From assembly GCA_012511425.1 (NCBI GenBank), contig JAAZGC010000171.1, positions 1-10,816 of the forward strand: a stretch of 10,816 nt of DNA. The letters run 5' to 3'. Position 1 is the first letter of the stretch. Every line of letters begins with the position of its first letter. The notes beneath the pieces are model-generated. The model was given only the letters and a program-made list of their open reading frames with translations. It made no database searches and had not been told where the DNA came from. This stretch comes from Clostridiales bacterium. Lineage in GTDB: Bacteria > Bacillota > Clostridia > Oscillospirales > CAG-272. The translations under genes were made by a program, and so were the position numbers. Shown piece by piece: positions 1 through 6,600 of the stretch.

Positions 1-72
1 AAATATCTGACGGAGTTTTTCTCCGCTCTTTTTGCAATATCAAAGGAATTTCAAAAAGAAGAACTGCAGTAA
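1..72 (+). CDS. C-terminal end of an upstream gene (partial)
   Basis: Frame 1 is open from the window edge to a TAA at 70-72 and encodes 23 residues ending in KEFQKEELQ. The piece has an amphipathic, helix-like look (hydrophobic FFSALFAI, then a charged end). It is called coding because a strong intrinsic terminator on the same strand starts 7 nt after the stop, as expected for the last gene of a transcription unit. The fragment is too short to assign a family or function. Its true start lies outside the window. Confidence 0.6.
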   Translation, partial: KYLTEFFSALFAISKEFQKEELQ

Positions 73-79
73 TATAATG

Positions 80-105
80 CGGGCGCCCGAAAGCGCCCGT
101 TTTTT
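80..105 (+). terminator. Intrinsic terminator of the upstream gene
   Basis: A perfect 7-bp GC-rich stem CGGGCGC (80-86) / GCGCCCG (93-99) with a 6-nt loop is followed directly by TTTTTT (100-105). It ends plus-strand transcription. The minus-strand gene at 104-1153 stops just before it. On the minus strand the hairpin is not followed by a U run, so it would be weaker in that direction. Confidence 0.88.
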
Positions 106-1153
106 ATACTTCTTCAAAGCCCAGAGGCGGCTGCCCGGTGAAGAGGCAGAGCTTTACATTGGAGTCGCTTAATCCCTCCGGCGTTGTTCCGTGATAGCCG
201 ATATAAAAATATCCGTCGCCGAGGCTTGCGATGCCGGTTGAACCGTGCGGCCATTCCCATCCCCGGACACCGCTTTTTTCGTCGTATATCCCTTCTTCGG
301 CGAGGCTTAACACCGGGTGGACTTCCGGTGTTTTCTGTCCCCCTATTGCGGTTCTTACAGGCGCCTTCGCGCCGTCGATGACATAAAGCGGGAAGTTCGG
401 GAAAGTTTTTTTCTTACCCGGATAAACGCACATCAGCCAGCGGCGGGAATGTTCGTCGTATTCGAGGTTCTGAACGCCGTAGGTCGTGTTGCCGGTGAAA
501 ACGAAATACTTCTCGTCGGCGCGAAGACCGCTCTTATGCGGGTCGTCCTGATTCAGCGGCTTTTCGCAGTCTTTGAAGCGCCGCCAGTCATATTGAACGA
601 TTATCTGATAATCGTTGTCGGTACGGCTGTTGTTGCGGTAGATGCCGTAAGCTATCATCAGCATTTTCGGCGAATCGGCGGCTTCCCCGAACACGGGGCC
701 GAATGCGGTGCCGTCGATGCCGGAGCAGCCGTATCGGTGGTCTGGGGTATCGGCGGTGTCGCCGTCAAATACTCCGCTTCCGTCCGTAACTTCGCAGAAG
801 TCCTCGACGACGTCGGGCAGATAGACGGTTTTCATAATCCCGTCTTCTTCGGCGCTCATTCCGGGGCGGTCGATTTTATCGACGTCAAATATTGCGCAGT
901 AAAAGGCCTTTTTCGCCTTATACTCAAGCGAGCCGTAAACTTTACCGTCATCGTCGTTGAAATCAATGCAGCCGAGGTGACCGGTGAGCCCTCCGCAGCT
1001 GCCTATCAGATTTCCCGACAGGTCGGTTTTAACGAGCATGGTGGTGTAGGAAAAGTAGATGTATTTTCGCTCGGTGTCGATGGCGATGCCCTGACAGTGC
1101 GGGGTTTTGAAGGCGCCGCTGTAAATATTATGCGGCAGGGATGTAACGGACAT
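104..1153 (-). CDS. Uncharacterised propeller-like protein
   Basis: 349 residues, no signal peptide or membrane segment, so probably cytoplasmic. The start (ATG 1153-1151) has AAAGGAG (1168-1162) 8 nt upstream. The sequence is rich in short beta-strand/turn units with Asp/Gly turns, for example IAIDTERKYIYFSY (23-36), LGCIDFNDDDGKVYGSLEY (60-78), VQNLEYDEHSRRWLMCVYP (227-245) and a final GDGYFYIGYHG (312-322). Repeats of this kind suggest a beta-propeller (NHL/SMP-30-like shape), but no blade signature is clear enough to name a family. The region CSGIDGTAFGPVFGE (143-157) and the WEWPHGS motif (299-305) look like conserved, possibly functional loops. It is divergent from the GH95 gene with overlapping promoter regions, so a role in sugar metabolism is inferred only. 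The function is unknown. An antisense open frame over this gene is treated as a shadow. Confidence 0.82.
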   Translation of the reverse strand: MSVTSLPHNIYSGAFKTPHCQGIAIDTERKYIYFSYTTMLVKTDLSGNLIGSCGGLTGHLGCIDFNDDDGKVYGSLEYKAKKAFYCAIFDVDKIDRPGMSAEEDGIMKTVYLPDVVEDFCEVTDGSGVFDGDTADTPDHRYGCSGIDGTAFGPVFGEAADSPKMLMIAYGIYRNNSRTDNDYQIIVQYDWRRFKDCEKPLNQDDPHKSGLRADEKYFVFTGNTTYGVQNLEYDEHSRRWLMCVYPGKKKTFPNFPLYVIDGAKAPVRTAIGGQKTPEVHPVLSLAEEGIYDEKSGVRGWEWPHGSTGIASLGDGYFYIGYHGTTPEGLSDSNVKLCLFTGQPPLGFEEV

Positions 1154-1194
1154 ATCAGGTGCTCCTTTCGGTTCTGTATAATTCCATGTGTAAT

Positions 1195-1203
1195 ATTATA
1201 TCA
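1195..1203 (-). promoter_or_regulatory. Extended -10 promoter for the propeller-like gene
   Basis: Read on the minus strand, 1203-1195 is TGATATAAT: an extended -10 with a perfect TATAAT hexamer. No good -35 is visible at 16-18 bp (best about AAGAAT), which an extended -10 can tolerate. The start site would fall near 1188, giving a leader of about 35 nt that contains the AAAGGAG ribosome site. Confidence 0.6.
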
Positions 1204-1230
1204 CTTCCGGAATAAAAATTCTTTTTCATA

Positions 1231-1259
1231 TTGTAAATCCGGCGGCTATATGATATAAT
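1231..1259 (+). promoter_or_regulatory. Sigma-A promoter for the GH95 gene
   Basis: TTGTAA (1231-1236), a 17-bp spacer and TATAAT (1254-1259), with TG one base before the -10 (1251-1252). Transcription should begin near 1266, only a few bases before the ATG at 1270. This supports use of the later ATG at 1291. The element lies back to back with the minus-strand promoter at 1195-1203, and both carry the same TGATATAAT core. Confidence 0.72.
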
Positions 1260-1290
1260 TGTAGCAGAAATGAAAATGCAGGAGAATGAG

Positions 1291-3486
1291 ATGAAACCTT
1301 ATAAAATTTACATGGATCAGCCGGCAGCCGAATGGGAGACAGCTTCTCCGATAGGCAACGGCCGGATGGGCGCGATGATTTACGGCATTCCCGGCCGCGA
1401 GAGAATACAGCTATCCGAGGAGCGCATCTGGGCGGGAAAGAAGCAGGACGCCGTAAATCCCGCATTCCGCGACAAGCTCGAGTATCTGAGGCGGCTGCTG
1501 CTCGCCGGCAGAGGCGCCGCGGCGGACGAATGGGCGAACTCAAACATGGCCGGAGATTTTCACCGCGTTGCTTCGTATGAGACCGCCGGAGACCTCATAA
1601 TAGACACCGGCGACACCGACGAAGACGGTGAAGCTCAGAACTACCGCCGTTATCTTGACCTGATAAGCGGCAGCGCACAGGTATCCTATATCCGCAAAGG
1701 GCATATCCGCTCGAGCGAGTATTTCGCCTCATATCCCGACGATATCATAGCGGCGAGGTTTTCCGGGCTTGACAAGACAAGAACGGTAAAAATCAGTTAT
1801 GAGCGGGAAAATATCAAAAGCGTCAAAGCCGAAGGCAATATTATTCGGATAGATGCCGCAACCGCCGACGATCTTCACGGTTTTACCGTACTTATAAAGG
1901 TTATCACGAGCGGCAAAGTCAAGGCGGGTGAAAACTGTCTCGAAGTGACCGGCGCTGCGGATATGGTACTGCTCATTACCGCGGCGGTCGGGCGTGTTCC
2001 GGTGTTCCCGGTCTCCGAAGACTGGACATACTTGCGCGAAAGGTCGGAGGCGGATCACCGCACCATTATGGAGCGGTCGGAGATACTGCTCTCCGAGGGC
2101 GATTCACCCGAGCTTGCGACTCTTCCGATCCGCGAACGGCTTAACCGCATCAGAGCCGGAAAAACCGACGGCGGTCTGCTCGAGCTTTACTATCAGTTCG
2201 GTAAATACCTGCTTGTCGGCTCCAGCCGCTACGGGACGCTGCCCGCCAACCTGCAGGGCGTCTGGAACGGCTATATGACTGCTCCCTGGAATTCCGACTA
2301 TCACACGAATATCAACCTCCAGATGAACTACTGGCCGGTCGAAGCGGCTAATATCCAGGAATGCGCGGCTCCGCTGTTCGACTACATGAATACAAACCTG
2401 CTTGAATCGGGTCGGGAGACGGCAAAGGTCAACTACCGCTGCCGCGGCACCGTCTGCCATCATTTGAGCGACATATACGAATTCACCGCTCCGGCGGACG
2501 GGGTCTGGGGACTCTGGCCGCTCGGCTCGGCGTGGCTCTGCTTCAATATGTATGAGCATTACCTCTATTCCGGCGACCTTGATTTCCTTGCAAACACGGC
2601 GTACACATTCATTCACGACTCGGCTTTGTTCTTCCTCGACTATATGTATGAAGCGGACGAAGACGGGCAGCCGATCCTGCTGACCGGTCCTTCGGCTTCT
2701 CCGGAAAACCGGTATTTCGACGTTGAGGGCAAGCCCGCATATCTTTGTATGTCGCCGACAATGGATGTTCAGATTGTTTCCGGACTTCTCAGAATGTATA
2801 TCGAATGCGAGAATCTTCTCTCCCGCGATCCCGCTCAGAAAGCGGCGGCGAAAAAGGCGCTTGCCAAGATGCCGAAGCTTCAGATCGGCCGCAAGGGGAA
2901 CTTAATGGAGTGGCTGGTCGATTACGATGAGCCGGAACCCGGCCACCGTCATATCTCGCATATGTTCGCGCTTTATCCCGATTCCGCAATCAGCCGCGAC
3001 ACACCCGAGCTTTTCGAAGCTGCAAGGAAAACCATCGAGCTGCGGCTTGCGAACGGCGGAGGACACACCGGCTGGTCCTGCGCGTGGCTTATCAGCCTCT
3101 TCGCCCGTCTGGGCGACGGCGCCGGGGTTTCGGATATGCTGCGCAAGCTGCTCTCAAATTCTACCAAGGACAATCTTTTTGATATACATCCGCCGTTCCA
3201 GATAGACGGCAACTTCGGCGGCTGCGCCGCTATAATCGAGATGCTGCTCCAGAGCCACAACGGCAGAATCGAACTGCTCCCCGCCCTGCCGAAGGAACTG
3301 CCTTCCGGCAGCTTCAGGGGACTTCGCGCGCGCGGAGGGCTTACCGTAAGCGCTGTCTGGCAGAAAGGCAGGGTGAAATCCGCTGAAATAGCCGCGGAAA
3401 GAGATGCCGAATTCCTGTTCAGAGCAAACGGCGAAGAAAAGAAGGTAGCGCTCAAGGCGGGTGAGGTTTACGAATATACTGCCTGA
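1291..3486 (+). CDS. GH95 alpha-L-fucosidase-type glycoside hydrolase
   Basis: 731 residues, within the usual GH95 range. The start at ATG 1291 is chosen over in-frame ATGs at 1270 and 1276 because AGGAG (1280-1284) sits 6 nt upstream and the promoter places transcription start near 1266. The N-terminal domain carries the family motif around PIGNGRMGAMIYG (residues 20-32). GH95 enzymes use an (alpha/alpha)6 barrel and inverting hydrolysis. By comparison with the Bifidobacterium AfcA enzyme, the catalytic Asn pair is N340/N342 in HTNINLQMNYW, the general acid is E472 in SPEN, and the supporting Asp is D639 in PPFQIDGNFG; all are present. H338, two residues before the first Asn, matches the His linked to fucose rather than L-galactose preference. 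There is no signal peptide, so it probably acts on imported alpha-1,2-fucosylated oligosaccharides. Exact substrate is inferred. Confidence 0.94.
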   Translation: MKPYKIYMDQPAAEWETASPIGNGRMGAMIYGIPGRERIQLSEERIWAGKKQDAVNPAFRDKLEYLRRLLLAGRGAAADEWANSNMAGDFHRVASYETAGDLIIDTGDTDEDGEAQNYRRYLDLISGSAQVSYIRKGHIRSSEYFASYPDDIIAARFSGLDKTRTVKISYERENIKSVKAEGNIIRIDAATADDLHGFTVLIKVITSGKVKAGENCLEVTGAADMVLLITAAVGRVPVFPVSEDWTYLRERSEADHRTIMERSEILLSEGDSPELATLPIRERLNRIRAGKTDGGLLELYYQFGKYLLVGSSRYGTLPANLQGVWNGYMTAPWNSDYHTNINLQMNYWPVEAANIQECAAPLFDYMNTNLLESGRETAKVNYRCRGTVCHHLSDIYEFTAPADGVWGLWPLGSAWLCFNMYEHYLYSGDLDFLANTAYTFIHDSALFFLDYMYEADEDGQPILLTGPSASPENRYFDVEGKPAYLCMSPTMDVQIVSGLLRMYIECENLLSRDPAQKAAAKKALAKMPKLQIGRKGNLMEWLVDYDEPEPGHRHISHMFALYPDSAISRDTPELFEAARKTIELRLANGGGHTGWSCAWLISLFARLGDGAGVSDMLRKLLSNSTKDNLFDIHPPFQIDGNFGGCAAIIEMLLQSHNGRIELLPALPKELPSGSFRGLRARGGLTVSAVWQKGRVKSAEIAAERDAEFLFRANGEEKKVALKAGEVYEYTA

Positions 3487-3503
3487 CGGTATATACAGGC
3501 GTA

Positions 3504-3534
3504 AAAAAGAAGAGGCGCGATGCCTCTTCTTTTT
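3504..3534. terminator. Bidirectional terminator between convergent genes
   Basis: A perfect 13-bp inverted repeat, AAAAAGAAGAGGC (3504-3516) and its complement GCCTCTTCTTTTT (3522-3534), with a 5-nt loop. The A and T arms give a U run in either direction, so it can end both the GH95 transcript (stop at 3486) and the minus-strand TIM-barrel transcript (stop at 3546). Confidence 0.93.
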
Positions 3535-3545
3535 GTTGTTATCGT

Positions 3546-4337
3546 TTAAACGGTAAGCGCAGCTACGTCCTTCCACGCCTCCGCGCTCGGCTTTGTTGTA
3601 CGCGACTCGACGCCGACGTATTTCTTATAGCCGGATGCGGCGATCGCCGCGAAAACGTTGCGGTAGTTTATCTCGCCGGTGCCGGGTTCAAGACGTCCCG
3701 GAACGTCGGCTGTGTGGAAGTGGCCGATAAGCTCGATATTCTTCTTAATTGTCGGGATTAGGTTGCCTTCGGTTATCTGCTGGTGATAGACGTCATAGAG
3801 CACGCGGACGTTCTTCTGATCGGCTTCCTCGATCATTGCGAAGGCTTCGTAGGAAGAAGGCAGGAAATAGCCGTGATGGTCGGTGAGGACGTTCAGCGGC
3901 TCGAGAACCAGCGTCACACCGGCGTCCAGAAGCATCGGGCCTGCGGCTTTTAGGCAGCGTACCACGTTGAGGTGCTGCTCATAGCGGGTGGCGTCCTTGC
4001 GTTCGTTGCCGGTCGTTACTATCAGTGTGCGTACATCCAGCTCTTTTGCGGCCGTAATCGACTGCTCGACGACCTTTACGAAATACTCGGGGCTTTCCCG
4101 GTGAAGCATGGCGTATTTATGCCACTGCTCCCTTACCGCGGGATCGAGGGTGTCGACGCACATCGCGGCGATCGGAAGCTTATATTCGGTTTTGAGCTCT
4201 TTTATCCTGCCGATATCAAGCCGGCCCCAGCCCCAGAATTCCACCGCTTTTACTCCGGCGTCATGCGCCGCTTTAAAGCGATCGTAGAATTCATGCTCCG
4301 AAAAGAGCATCTCGATGCAGGCGGAAAGATTGATCAT
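3546..4337 (-). CDS. Hydroxypyruvate isomerase-like TIM-barrel sugar isomerase
   Basis: 263 residues, the usual length for the Hyi/OtnI branch of the AP-endonuclease-2-type TIM barrels. Start ATG 4337 has GGAGGA (4349-4344) 6 nt upstream. The family signature HFHTADVPGRLEPGTGEINY (206-225) is nearly complete. Metal and catalytic positions expected for the family are visible: E146 (VLEPLN), D182 and H185 (YDVYHQQ), H208 and E244 (VGVESR). Relatives interconvert hydroxypyruvate and tartronate semialdehyde or 2-oxo-tetronates using a divalent metal. The sequence does not settle the substrate here. It starts 28 nt after the CBM9-like gene and is probably cotranscribed with it and with the upstream oxidoreductase. 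A sugar-acid or keto-sugar isomerisation downstream of the oxidoreductase is inferred. It ends at a shared bidirectional terminator. Confidence 0.9.
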   Translation of the reverse strand: MINLSACIEMLFSEHEFYDRFKAAHDAGVKAVEFWGWGRLDIGRIKELKTEYKLPIAAMCVDTLDPAVREQWHKYAMLHRESPEYFVKVVEQSITAAKELDVRTLIVTTGNERKDATRYEQHLNVVRCLKAAGPMLLDAGVTLVLEPLNVLTDHHGYFLPSSYEAFAMIEEADQKNVRVLYDVYHQQITEGNLIPTIKKNIELIGHFHTADVPGRLEPGTGEINYRNVFAAIAASGYKKYVGVESRTTKPSAEAWKDVAALTV

Positions 4338-4365
4338 TTAAGTTCCTCCGCTGATTTATACGGAT

Positions 4366-5235
4366 TTATTTCTTCTTTTTAAGAACAACTGCTCCGGAAA
4401 GAGCGGCTGCTGCAAGGGTAAGCGCGAAGATGTCAAAGGTCTGCGGCGCGGGAGCTGCTGCTGCGGGGGCGGCTTCGGCCGCGGGAGCCGGTTCTGCGGC
4501 TGCTTCGGGTGCCGGTTCTGCCGGTGCGGCTTCGGCTGCCGGTTCGGCTTCGATTATAACCGGTTCCTCAAAGGAAACTTTACCGAATACCGAGGGGTCC
4601 TGCCATGCGGTGTTGTTGTCATCCGACCAGCCATATGCGCCGGTGCGGCTGGTGGCATCTGCAGACTGGTTATTGATCTGGATATCGAAGCCTATAACCG
4701 TTCCGGCTTTCATATTGACGCCGCCGCTGAAAGTTTTGAGGGCGAAAGAAGCTTCATATATGAAACCGGTATCGGTTACGACGGAAACCAGCTTATAGCA
4801 GTTCTGAAGCGCTTCGATGCCGGCGTCGGTTCCGGTGAAGCTGGTGTTTTCGACATCGTCGGCTTTGAAACCGAAATATGCCACATCATCTGTTGAGTAA
4901 TCGTTTACGTCGGTGTCAAGCGGGTCAAAATAGATCTCGGCGCCGTCGCCCCAGGAAACATCGCCGTCAAAATTGTGCTCGGTATCCTTTACTTCGATGT
5001 AAACATAAAAAGCATTCTCATCCCAGAGACCGCGCCATGTGGCGGTAACGCCGCCGTCTTCGCCGTCTTTGAGCTTGTCTATCTTGTTTTCTTCTGCAGT
5101 CTGCCAGACATCGTCCATAACGCCGTCGACGACGGGGGTGCCGTAGGCGGCTTTAGCCGTCGGTACTTCCGCAAATGCGGGAACTGCGAGCAGCGCTATA
5201 AGTGCGGCTGCCAGAAGTATGGTTAATTTTTTCAT
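4366..5235 (-). CDS. Exported CBM9-like protein with C-terminal membrane tail
   Basis: 289 residues. The start is set at ATG 5235, which has AGGTG 6 nt upstream; a GTG at 5244 would add three residues but overlaps that ribosome site. Residues 1-22 form a signal peptide (MKK, a Leu/Ala core, cleavage after AFA). Residues about 30-222 match the family 9 carbohydrate-binding (DOMON-like) pattern: GTPVVDGVMDDVWQTA, TATWRGLWDENAFYVYIEVKD, GDGAEIYFDP, GFDIQINNQ and FGKVSF. Residues about 229-263 are an Ala/Pro/Glu linker. The protein ends with PQTFD (264-268), a 17-residue hydrophobic stretch and KKKK, which resembles a sorting signal without the LPXTG glycine. The protein should sit on the outer face of the membrane or wall and bind glycan. 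No enzymatic domain is seen. Its neighbours are an oxidoreductase and a sugar isomerase. Ligand and anchoring mechanism are inferred. Confidence 0.88.
   Translation of the reverse strand: MKKLTILLAAALIALLAVPAFAEVPTAKAAYGTPVVDGVMDDVWQTAEENKIDKLKDGEDGGVTATWRGLWDENAFYVYIEVKDTEHNFDGDVSWGDGAEIYFDPLDTDVNDYSTDDVAYFGFKADDVENTSFTGTDAGIEALQNCYKLVSVVTDTGFIYEASFALKTFSGGVNMKAGTVIGFDIQINNQSADATSRTGAYGWSDDNNTAWQDPSVFGKVSFEEPVIIEAEPAAEAAPAEPAPEAAAEPAPAAEAAPAAAAPAPQTFDIFALTLAAAALSGAVVLKKKK
4447..4551 (-). repeat. Low-complexity Ala/Pro/Glu linker coding repeat
   Basis: This stretch encodes EPAAEAAPAE-type units (residues 229-263 of the CBM9-like protein), with short DNA repeats such as GCCGGTTC and GCGGCTTCGG recurring imperfectly. 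It is a flexible spacer between the binding domain and the membrane tail and is prone to length change by slippage. A plus-strand open frame across it is an artefact of the biased composition. Confidence 0.75.
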
Positions 5236-5287
5236 AATTGTCACCTGTTCAGATTTTCATTTCTCCGGATGATATGAAGACAATAAG

Positions 5288-5317
5288 CGGAAAAGAGGGA
5301 TAATTCCCCCTTTTCCG
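5288..5317 (-). other. Intercistronic hairpin
   Basis: Read on the minus strand, CGGAAAAGGGGG (5317-5306) and CCCTCTTTTCCG (5299-5288) pair over 12 bp with one G-U wobble and a 6-nt loop. The structure lies 13 nt after the oxidoreductase stop and 52 nt before the CBM9-like start. Only a weak U-rich tail (CTTATTG) follows, so it may be a leaky terminator or an RNA processing/stability element rather than a full terminator. Confidence 0.6.
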
Positions 5318-5330
5318 TTCGAACGTTTGA

Positions 5331-6329
5331 TTAATAGTTGAATACCTTGCCGGTCTTAATCGACTCGTTGGCGTCTATGCAGAGACGGAGAGTCTTGAGA
5401 GCGTCGGCATAAGGAGAACGGATGGCAGAGCCGTCGCCGGATTTGACTGCGTCGATGAATACGCGGTCTTCGGTGACGCCCTGGTCTTCCTGGCGGGCGA
5501 ACTGCTCATCGCTGTCAGCGGTGCGGAAGCGGACTCCCGAGCGCAGACGATACTCGACGGTGGCGTCCTTGCAGTTGATGGTCATGCCGCTGCCGGGAAT
5601 GCCGCCGACTCCGACGTTGTAGCAGGAGGTGAAGATATTGGCGATAACGCCGTTTTCAAATGTCAGAACGCAGGAGGAATAATCGTCGACATTGTAGCCG
5701 GGAACGTTGTATTCCGGAGCTTCCGGCTCAACTATGCCGCGGCCGCCGGCGCAGTAAAGGGTTTTGACTTCGCCGAAGAGATAGCGGGCCATATCGAACA
5801 GGTGAACGTTCTGCTCGACGATCTGTCCGCCGGAGGTACCCTGACGTCTCCACCAGGCTACGCCGGGGATTCCGCCGATCCAGGCTGCCTGAACCAGACC
5901 TACCTTGCGGTCGGCGATGAAGTCCTTAATGCGGTCGGTGATGTCCTGATATCTGTCCTGGAAGCCGACGCCGGTCAGAAGACCCTTCTTCTCGGCCTGT
6001 GCGCAGATGTCGGCTGCAAGGTCATAATCGAGTGCCATCGGCTTCTCGACGAAGAAATGGCAGCCTTTTTCGATTACATAATACTCGATTTCACCATGGC
6101 AGTACGGCGGAACGCAGATGTAAACTACTTCCGGTTTGGTTTCGTTGATCATCTGACGGAAATCGGAATAGGATTCGCCGCTCTTTGCCATCTCTTTGAA
6201 GTGGTCAGCCTTTGATTTGACCGTATCGGCAAATCCGACAAGCTCAACATCATCAAAGTTAACAAGGTGGCTGAAATGATATCCGCCGATACCGCCGCAT
6301 CCGACGATGGCTACTCTTACTTTGCTCAT
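5331..6329 (-). CDS. Gfo/Idh/MocA family NAD(P)-dependent sugar oxidoreductase
   Basis: 332 residues from ATG 6329. An earlier in-frame ATG at 6353 has no ribosome site and adds a basic stretch before the Rossmann fold; the chosen start has GGAG (6346-6343) at a rather long 13-nt spacing. Domain order is typical: an N-terminal Rossmann fold with GCGGIGG (10-16), the EKP motif (95-97) whose Lys is a catalytic residue in this family, and a C-terminal alpha/beta domain beginning near GVGFQDRYQD. The substrate-side motif GGQIVEQNVHLFD includes H176 and D179, the usual acid/base pair region. Family members oxidise or reduce sugars, inositols and aminosugars at a secondary hydroxyl. The substrate cannot be read from sequence. 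It is the first gene of the probable minus-strand operon, with a strong promoter at 6451-6423 and an 86-nt leader. Confidence 0.92.
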   Translation of the reverse strand: MSKVRVAIVGCGGIGGYHFSHLVNFDDVELVGFADTVKSKADHFKEMAKSGESYSDFRQMINETKPEVVYICVPPYCHGEIEYYVIEKGCHFFVEKPMALDYDLAADICAQAEKKGLLTGVGFQDRYQDITDRIKDFIADRKVGLVQAAWIGGIPGVAWWRRQGTSGGQIVEQNVHLFDMARYLFGEVKTLYCAGGRGIVEPEAPEYNVPGYNVDDYSSCVLTFENGVIANIFTSCYNVGVGGIPGSGMTINCKDATVEYRLRSGVRFRTADSDEQFARQEDQGVTEDRVFIDAVKSGDGSAIRSPYADALKTLRLCIDANESIKTGKVFNY

Positions 6330-6386
6330 AATAAACCGCTTTCTCCGACGCATTTACAGTATATTTTTAACGGTCATCCCGACTTT

Positions 6387-6410
6387 TCCGGCGCCGGTCG
6401 CAAAGCCGGA
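6387..6410 (-). other. Hairpin in the oxidoreductase leader
   Basis: TCCGGC (6387-6392) and GCCGGA (6405-6410) form a 6-bp GC-rich stem with a 12-nt loop; the adjacent CCGGCGCCGG (6388-6397) is itself a 10-bp palindrome, so two pairings compete. It starts a few bases after the predicted transcription start (about 6416). It could be an operator, a 5'-end stabilising hairpin or part of a leader structure. No known riboswitch consensus was recognised. Confidence 0.45.
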
Positions 6411-6422
6411 TTTTCCAACCCT

Positions 6423-6451
6423 ATGATAACACAAATATCCTTTTTTGTCAA
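6423..6451 (-). promoter_or_regulatory. Sigma-A promoter for the oxidoreductase operon
   Basis: Read on the minus strand: a perfect TTGACA (6451-6446), a 17-bp spacer and TATCAT (6428-6423), with TG one base before the -10. The predicted start near 6416 gives an 86-88 nt leader before the ATG at 6329. Confidence 0.8.
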
Positions 6452-6529
6452 GAGAATTCGGAAAAATGAGCTTACATAAATTGAAGATTGTGACGGTAAA
6501 AAGTTTACAATTATTTTCCCCGGCGGGGC

Positions 6530-6558
6530 TTTAATAAAACCGAAATATACAGTATAAT
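6530..6558 (+). promoter_or_regulatory. Probable promoter of the yajC-scfA-scfB unit
   Basis: A perfect TATAAT (6553-6558) lies 42 nt before the yajC start. At 17 bp upstream there is only TTTAAT (6530-6535), a poor -35. A CCCC-GGC-GGGG inverted repeat (6518-6528) abuts the -35 position and could be an operator. The strength of the promoter is uncertain. Confidence 0.55.
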
Positions 6559-6600
6559 AAAGGATAAGTTTATATCAATATCGGGAGTTAATGCTATCAA

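Noticed and set aside
317..1258. A 313-residue plus-strand open frame antisense to the propeller-like gene
   Set aside because: It lacks a ribosome site, has an unlikely Val/Ala-rich composition without domain logic, and overlaps almost all of a minus-strand gene with a good ribosome site and promoter. It is a codon-bias shadow.
1270..1290. Earlier ATG starts for the GH95 gene (1270, 1276)
   Set aside because: The predicted transcription start is near 1266, which leaves no room for a ribosome site, whereas AGGAG at 1280-1284 is well placed for ATG 1291.
4430..4798. Plus-strand Ala/Gly/Ser-rich open frame
   Set aside because: It is the complement of the Ala/Pro/Glu linker of the CBM9-like protein. 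The composition is explained by that repeat and there is no ribosome site.
5316..5325. CGTTCGAACG 10-bp palindrome just after the oxidoreductase stop
   Set aside because: It has no loop, overlaps the edge of the larger hairpin at 5288-5317, and occurs once. It is too short to name as an operator or attachment site.
5802..6215. 137-residue plus-strand frame inside the oxidoreductase gene
   Set aside because: Antisense to conserved Gfo/Idh/MocA motifs. It is a shadow.
6487..6511. ATTGTGAC ... GTTTACAAT inverted repeat upstream of yajC, considered as a Rex-type redox operator
   Set aside because: The half-sites do not match and the spacing differs from the Rex consensus (TTGTGAAnnnnnnTTCACAA). 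The repeat is too weak to support a call.
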